This document shows, one piece after another, positions 59,945-64,000 of a stretch of DNA of 64,000 bases. Numbering within the stretch: position 1 is the first letter of the stretch; every line of letters begins with the position of its first letter. Under the pieces are notes generated by a model that did no database searches, was not told the origin of the DNA, and saw only the letters and a program-made list of their open reading frames with translations. The DNA is taken from NCBI RefSeq assembly GCF_033568475.1, contig NW_027331831.1:13764001-13828000 (forward strand). The letters are read 5' to 3'. Origin of the DNA: Henckelia pumila (Eukaryota; Streptophyta; Magnoliopsida; Lamiales; Gesneriaceae). The translations under genes and the position numbers were made by a program.

Positions 59945-61160
59945 TTGGTTGCGTTTACTTGATATGATAAGTATATGATTATATTAATAATCTTATCAAT
60001 TTCATGTTTACTTGTTATTTTAGGGCCCGCATTAAGTGGGTGTTTGGCTAAGCTTATTAGCTCTCCAAAACAGCTTATAAGTTGTTTTAGAGCTTATAAG
60101 CTCCACAAAGTTGTTTGGTAAAAAATTTTAAAAACTGCTGATAAGCTGTTTATCCATATTTGCATAGAGGGTGTTTGGCTAAGCTTATTAAAAATTGTTA
60201 GAACTTATTTTAAAAATAAGTTGTTAAAGTGTTTGGGTAAACTTATTTTAAACAACTTAAAGATGTTGATATGTTTGGTATTATAAGATCTTTTTATTGT
60301 CAAAATTACCAAAAAAATGTATAATTCTATAAAAATAATGTTTCGAATTATACATAAATGAAAATATTTTTTGAATAAGCCTATATTAAAAAATAAAATT
60401 GTTTTAATATTTTACTTTAAAAAAATTTATGTGATTTGTAAAAAATTTTTAAATAATATTTAATATTTAATGGGTGGAGGATATGATGGAAATTTATGAA
60501 AATATTTAAGGATATTTTAGAAAGATAAAATATTAAAATAAGAGTTTTTTTGAAAAAATTATCTCTGCCCTTACTCTTTTAAAAATAGCTTATAAGTTGT
60601 TTTTTAAAAAATTTATCAAACACAATTTCGAAGGTTAAAAGCTCTAAAACAGCTTATAAGCTATTTGAAAGAGCTTTTAAGCTCTACCAAACAACCTCTA
60701 ATTTAAACTTTAAAACTTAATGATTTATCACAAATAAAAAGTGTGATAAATAATCATTTTTAACTAATTATCTTTTTAATTGAAAAAAATTACATTAATA
60801 TCCTTTACTCCCTAAAAAAATAATTTATGAAAACCAATTTTTTTTTTGAAAACCACATTTTAAAAATTATAAAACATGTCTTTCAAAAAAAAAATTATTA
60901 AACATGAATAAAAATCCCAAAAACTTTAAGATATATTTAATACATTTCATTTGATTTAATATATAACAAATCAATTTAAAAATTATAAAACATAAATAAA
61001 AATTCTAATAATCTAAGATAAATACATTTCAATCACAAATCTGATCAATCAAAATAAACATGTTATTATTAATCTATCATTATCTCACATCCTATTAAAT
61101 TAATTTAATAATCTCAATATTATTTATCTATATAATTAATCTTACTTAGTAAACAAAATA
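59945..61160. mobile_element. possible outer MITE carrying a nested MITE
   Basis: The left ggttgcgtttacttgatatg and the right, reverse complemented tttgtttactaagtaagat, are inverted ends of a type often seen in plant MITEs. Sequence inside both ends is related (attaataatcttatc and inverse). The boundaries and target duplication are not fixed. Confidence 0.4.
60036..60698. mobile_element. nested MITE with probable TAA target duplication
   Basis: The left GTGGGTGTTTGGCTAAGC and the right, reverse complemented GAGGTTGTTTGGTAGAGC, both lead into aacagcttataag and ttttagagctt. TAA flanks both ends (60033-60035 and 60699-60701), suggesting PIF/Harbinger. A second gagggtgtttggctaagctt at about 60167 shows an internal copy or another insertion. 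Confidence 0.6.
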
Positions 61161-61649
61161 TATTCTTATCCTTGAAAAAAAAAAAAAAAAAACTTATATA
61201 TGCGAATTCGATTGAAATATTAGCTATCATGTTACACTATATCAGCTATCTCGATAGAAATATCAGCTATCATGTGTAGCCTACTCAATCACAAAGTCTT
61301 GGTTTCACCCCTGACAGTCATGACGAAAGTAGCATTTGAGAAAAATTCTAAGAAGCACTTTTCAATCGAAAAGTGATTGAAAAGTGTTTCCTAAAAGCTC
61401 TTCGAAACACTACCGAAATATCGTTGAACGATTACAATCTAATTTGAGCTACACAAATTGTTTAGTTGCAAACAATGCCAACCCCTTCAAAAGTATCATA
61501 TAATTTTCCATAAAATAATTTTTTTTTTATAAAAAAAACGAATGATAATTGATAAATGGAGGAGACCAAACTCCAAAGTGTGGGTACAAATCAGTCGTAT
61601 AAAAAAAAGGAAACTAGATAAAGAATCAAGAATTGGTCAGCATCCTATT
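61161..61649. other. intergenic sequence and 3' UTR of the hydrolase gene
   Basis: Contains a direct repeat of atcagctatc (61232, 61267) and no gene. The last part should be the 3' UTR of the minus-strand gene. Confidence 0.5.
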
Positions 61650-63799
61650 TCAAGAAGAGCTTTTGCATCGAACCAGTACACAATCCTCCAGAAACTGAGT
61701 GAGCTGAGAAGAGTACAATTTCGGATCGTTCCGGAAATGATCCACATGGGGAGTAGAAACGAAGTTACAGGCTCTAACCTCAACTCCACTGCGCCGTTGC
61801 TTTTCAATGAAGGACTCGACCGACCCTGCTGGAATCACTTTGTCAGCAGAGCTGTAGATGTATAGTTGTGGGCACGATGGTTGTTTGGATGATAATAGAC
61901 TCAGTACATCCGAGAGCCTCCTGTGATTTTTCAGGAAAAGGTATGTAGTGTAAGTGTCTTGCAGAAAAATGGTATTGAATGCCATAAAACGTAGTCTCTG
62001 CCACGATATCGATCAGTAAATACTAATTCAATAAAGCTATGACAAGCTGATTACCTATTTACGGAAGGATAATTCAAAACAACTCCAAAGAACTTCTCTA
62101 GGACGAGGAGCAAAGCCGCCTCAGTTAACGCAGGTTTTACTTCAATGGAGGTTCTTGTTCCAGTCAGTGCCTCTGTATTTGGCTCATCCAAAGAACCCTT
62201 TGTCGCAACACTGTTTTTCTTCAGAAAAGCTGCAGAAAATCCAGAAGCCCAGACCTAGATAGATATAAAAACAAAGTCAGAAAAATTTTTACCTCGTGCA
62301 TAAGATAAAAGTTTATGACATAAAAGAACACATGTCAACCAAAACTTAATGGTACAGATTCACTTTTCCTCATCTATGTTTGCGGAAAACGTGCCCTGGT
62401 TTTAGTTCTTTAGGTTGATGACAGATGATGAAACCACAGCACTAGTCAACAAACTTACCGAATAATATAGGCCAAATCATGTAAAAAAATAGAAAGGCCA
62501 AAGAAAGGTAACAAAGCTCGTAATATAGCTGGTCGTATAGGACAGCTTCATATGCAGGTAATTATGTATGACGAATTAAAATTATCTATATCGAGCATAT
62601 CATGCGAAGACAATTTTCAAATTCAACCATTTAAGCAAGCCGGGAAAAGACGTGCTCGTTTAACTACACAAGATATATTACCTGGGGATCAGGGGCTGCC
62701 ACAGGAGCAGAATCCACAATGCAACCTTTAATCCTTTCTATTAGATCAGAATCCTTCTTCTGAAGCTTTTCCAAAATGACTCCATAACTACAGCACAAAC
62801 AAGATACACATACATCACCACATTGCTTTACTACATATACTTTGAAATCCACTCAACAACATGTATGGTAGCAAATGAAACGAAGCTCCACGCGAGCTTC
62901 TCAACTTTTATTTTACCCAAACTAGAGCCAAATCAATTCGATTCCCAGTTTCTAGTCGAGCTTTCAAGCTGGCTTTATAAAATTTGATTTCAATTTCAAA
63001 CATAAAAGTACAAGTAGCATTTTGTTTCATTTGATTAAGCATTATAAAGTGAGGAAACTTACGTTAACCACCCCGTATTACTGAAAGTGTGGAAAACCAA
63101 GTTTTTTCCATGCTCTTCCTCCAGCCACTCAGCAAGATGATTCACAAGCAATTCTACATTCTTCTCAGCTTTTCCCCCAACTTGATAGCTTAGGACCTCG
63201 GACATGGGGAAAGTAAACGTTATCACATGAAACCCTCTTGAAGTATACCATTCGGCATATCTCTTAAGATGCTTCTGCTTCGCCCCTAGCCACCCTAGCA
63301 AGACAACTACTGTCCTAGATTTATTCGAAGAACCCACGGATAAATCAACGGCGTTAGGCTCCGGCAAATGCCATCTGTACAAAACATCCGATGGCGATGA
63401 CGGAATATCATATCTATCTACAATGGGATTGGCGGATTTTGCCAAGTCGGCCGACCGATATAAATCAAATAAAACGGGAGTAAACATCCCCAAAGAATGA
63501 TAATTCGAGTTAGTGTTAGGAAATGGTATGGGTGCCTTAGGCATGGGAACCTGAATTCTAGTAACAAAACGCAATTGGGTCAATCTCGAAACCGAAATCT
63601 GAGAGACCCACGATGGATTTCTCGTTTCTTGTGGTGAATGTGATGAAGTGGAAGAAGGGTTTGATTCTTCCAAAGAAGGGCAAGTGTTAGAAGATCTTGA
63701 AGGTCCCAATTTGTCAAAGAAATCAGCAGATATGGAGGCTGTGGCCACCGCTGCGGCAGCCATAACCGGCCTCTGAAAGAATCCGGCAAAAGAACCCAT
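61650..63799 (-). CDS. alpha/beta-hydrolase, TMEM53/DUF829 family
   Basis: Four minus-strand exons: 63799-63063, 62787-62682, 62254-62055, 61920-61650 (stop 61650-61652), in frame through GT-AG introns, 437 aa. About 120 residues of Ser/Pro-rich N-terminus could contain an organelle-targeting signal. The hydrolase core then starts at TVVVLLGWLGAKQKHLKRYAE. The nucleophile elbow is HTFSNTG (Ser240), the acid lies in YSSADKVIP (Asp374) and the base in PHVDHFRN (His409), so the catalytic triad appears complete. The family is widespread in plants and animals, but its substrate is not known to me. One exon-3 segment (LDEPNTEALTGTRTSIEVKP) looks like a variable loop. The exon-4 start was chosen because it is the only acceptor that keeps the frame into RLSDVLSLL. 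Confidence 0.9.
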
Positions 63800-64000
63800 G
63801 ATTTTTCTACAATCTTTATCTCATTCAAACAACAACCAATCTCTTGTTTTCGCAAAATCTAACGAACAGCAAGAAATCAAATCCAATAACTATGCTCCTC
63901 GATAATTCTGTACAATTAATTCAGTCACGCACACCCCCACAAATCCAAGAAGACGCAACAAAACCTGCGTGAAAGTTGATGATAAATAAACTTGTAATCG
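63800..64000 (-). promoter_or_regulatory. 5' leader and proximal promoter of the hydrolase gene (partial)
   Basis: Upstream of ATG 63799 on the minus strand. It contains leader-like AT-rich sequence and no clear TATA box. The window ends here. Confidence 0.35.

Overview
This is nuclear DNA of a flowering plant, probably a eudicot. It is AT-rich, its genes contain introns, and it carries Ty1/copia, TRIM, LINE, hAT, Mutator-like and hairpin MITE elements. I found no rRNA or CRISPR array and no convincing functional tRNA gene. Five host genes can be reconstructed from exon-level homology and splice signals. (1) The C-terminal half of Mediator subunit MED23, + strand, 4886-24244, 12 exons, with 5' exons beyond the left edge or unrecognised. 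(2) A complete GH9 endoglucanase, - strand, 29223-24729, 7 exons, 502 aa. (3) An EAPP-like E2F-associated phosphoprotein, + strand, 34774-36574, 3 exons, 151 aa. (4) Prefoldin subunit 5, - strand, 39331-37175, 3 exons, 151 aa. (5) A TMEM53/DUF829 alpha/beta-hydrolase, - strand, 63799-61650, 4 exons, 437 aa.

Layout. 1-3.9 kb is a decayed antisense copia element (copia-1) interrupted by a hAT-like insert. 4.9-24.2 kb is MED23. One of its introns holds an antisense copia (copia-2) that itself contains a chain of four TRIM LTRs and a hairpin MITE. A second, 9.66-kb intron holds copia-3, whose 3' LTR is split by copia-4. 24.7-29.2 kb is the GH9 gene, convergent with MED23. 29.7-34.2 kb holds TA-repeat-embedded hairpin MITEs, a LINE 3' end, LTR-like and CACTA-like fragments and a 27-bp minisatellite. 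34.8-39.3 kb is the convergent EAPP-like/PFD5 pair. 40-48 kb holds Mutator-like coding remnants, including a roughly 5.4-kb imperfect palindrome whose arms both carry a decayed DUF1985 (Ulp1-MULE type) gene. 48-61 kb is almost entirely LTR-like sequence and TIR elements, several with exact 8-bp target duplications. 61.6-63.8 kb is the hydrolase gene.

The host genes are unrelated housekeeping or wall genes and show no sign of acting as one system. The most interesting structures are the nested insertions. These are the Mutator-like palindrome, which resembles the hairpin-forming loci known to silence Mutator; the TRIM concatemer; the TA-microsatellite hairpin elements, one with an empty site preserved in the sister LTR; and two copia copies whose coding regions are far more damaged than their LTRs. 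Coordinates come from reading the sequence by eye. Splice sites were checked for frame continuity but not against transcripts.
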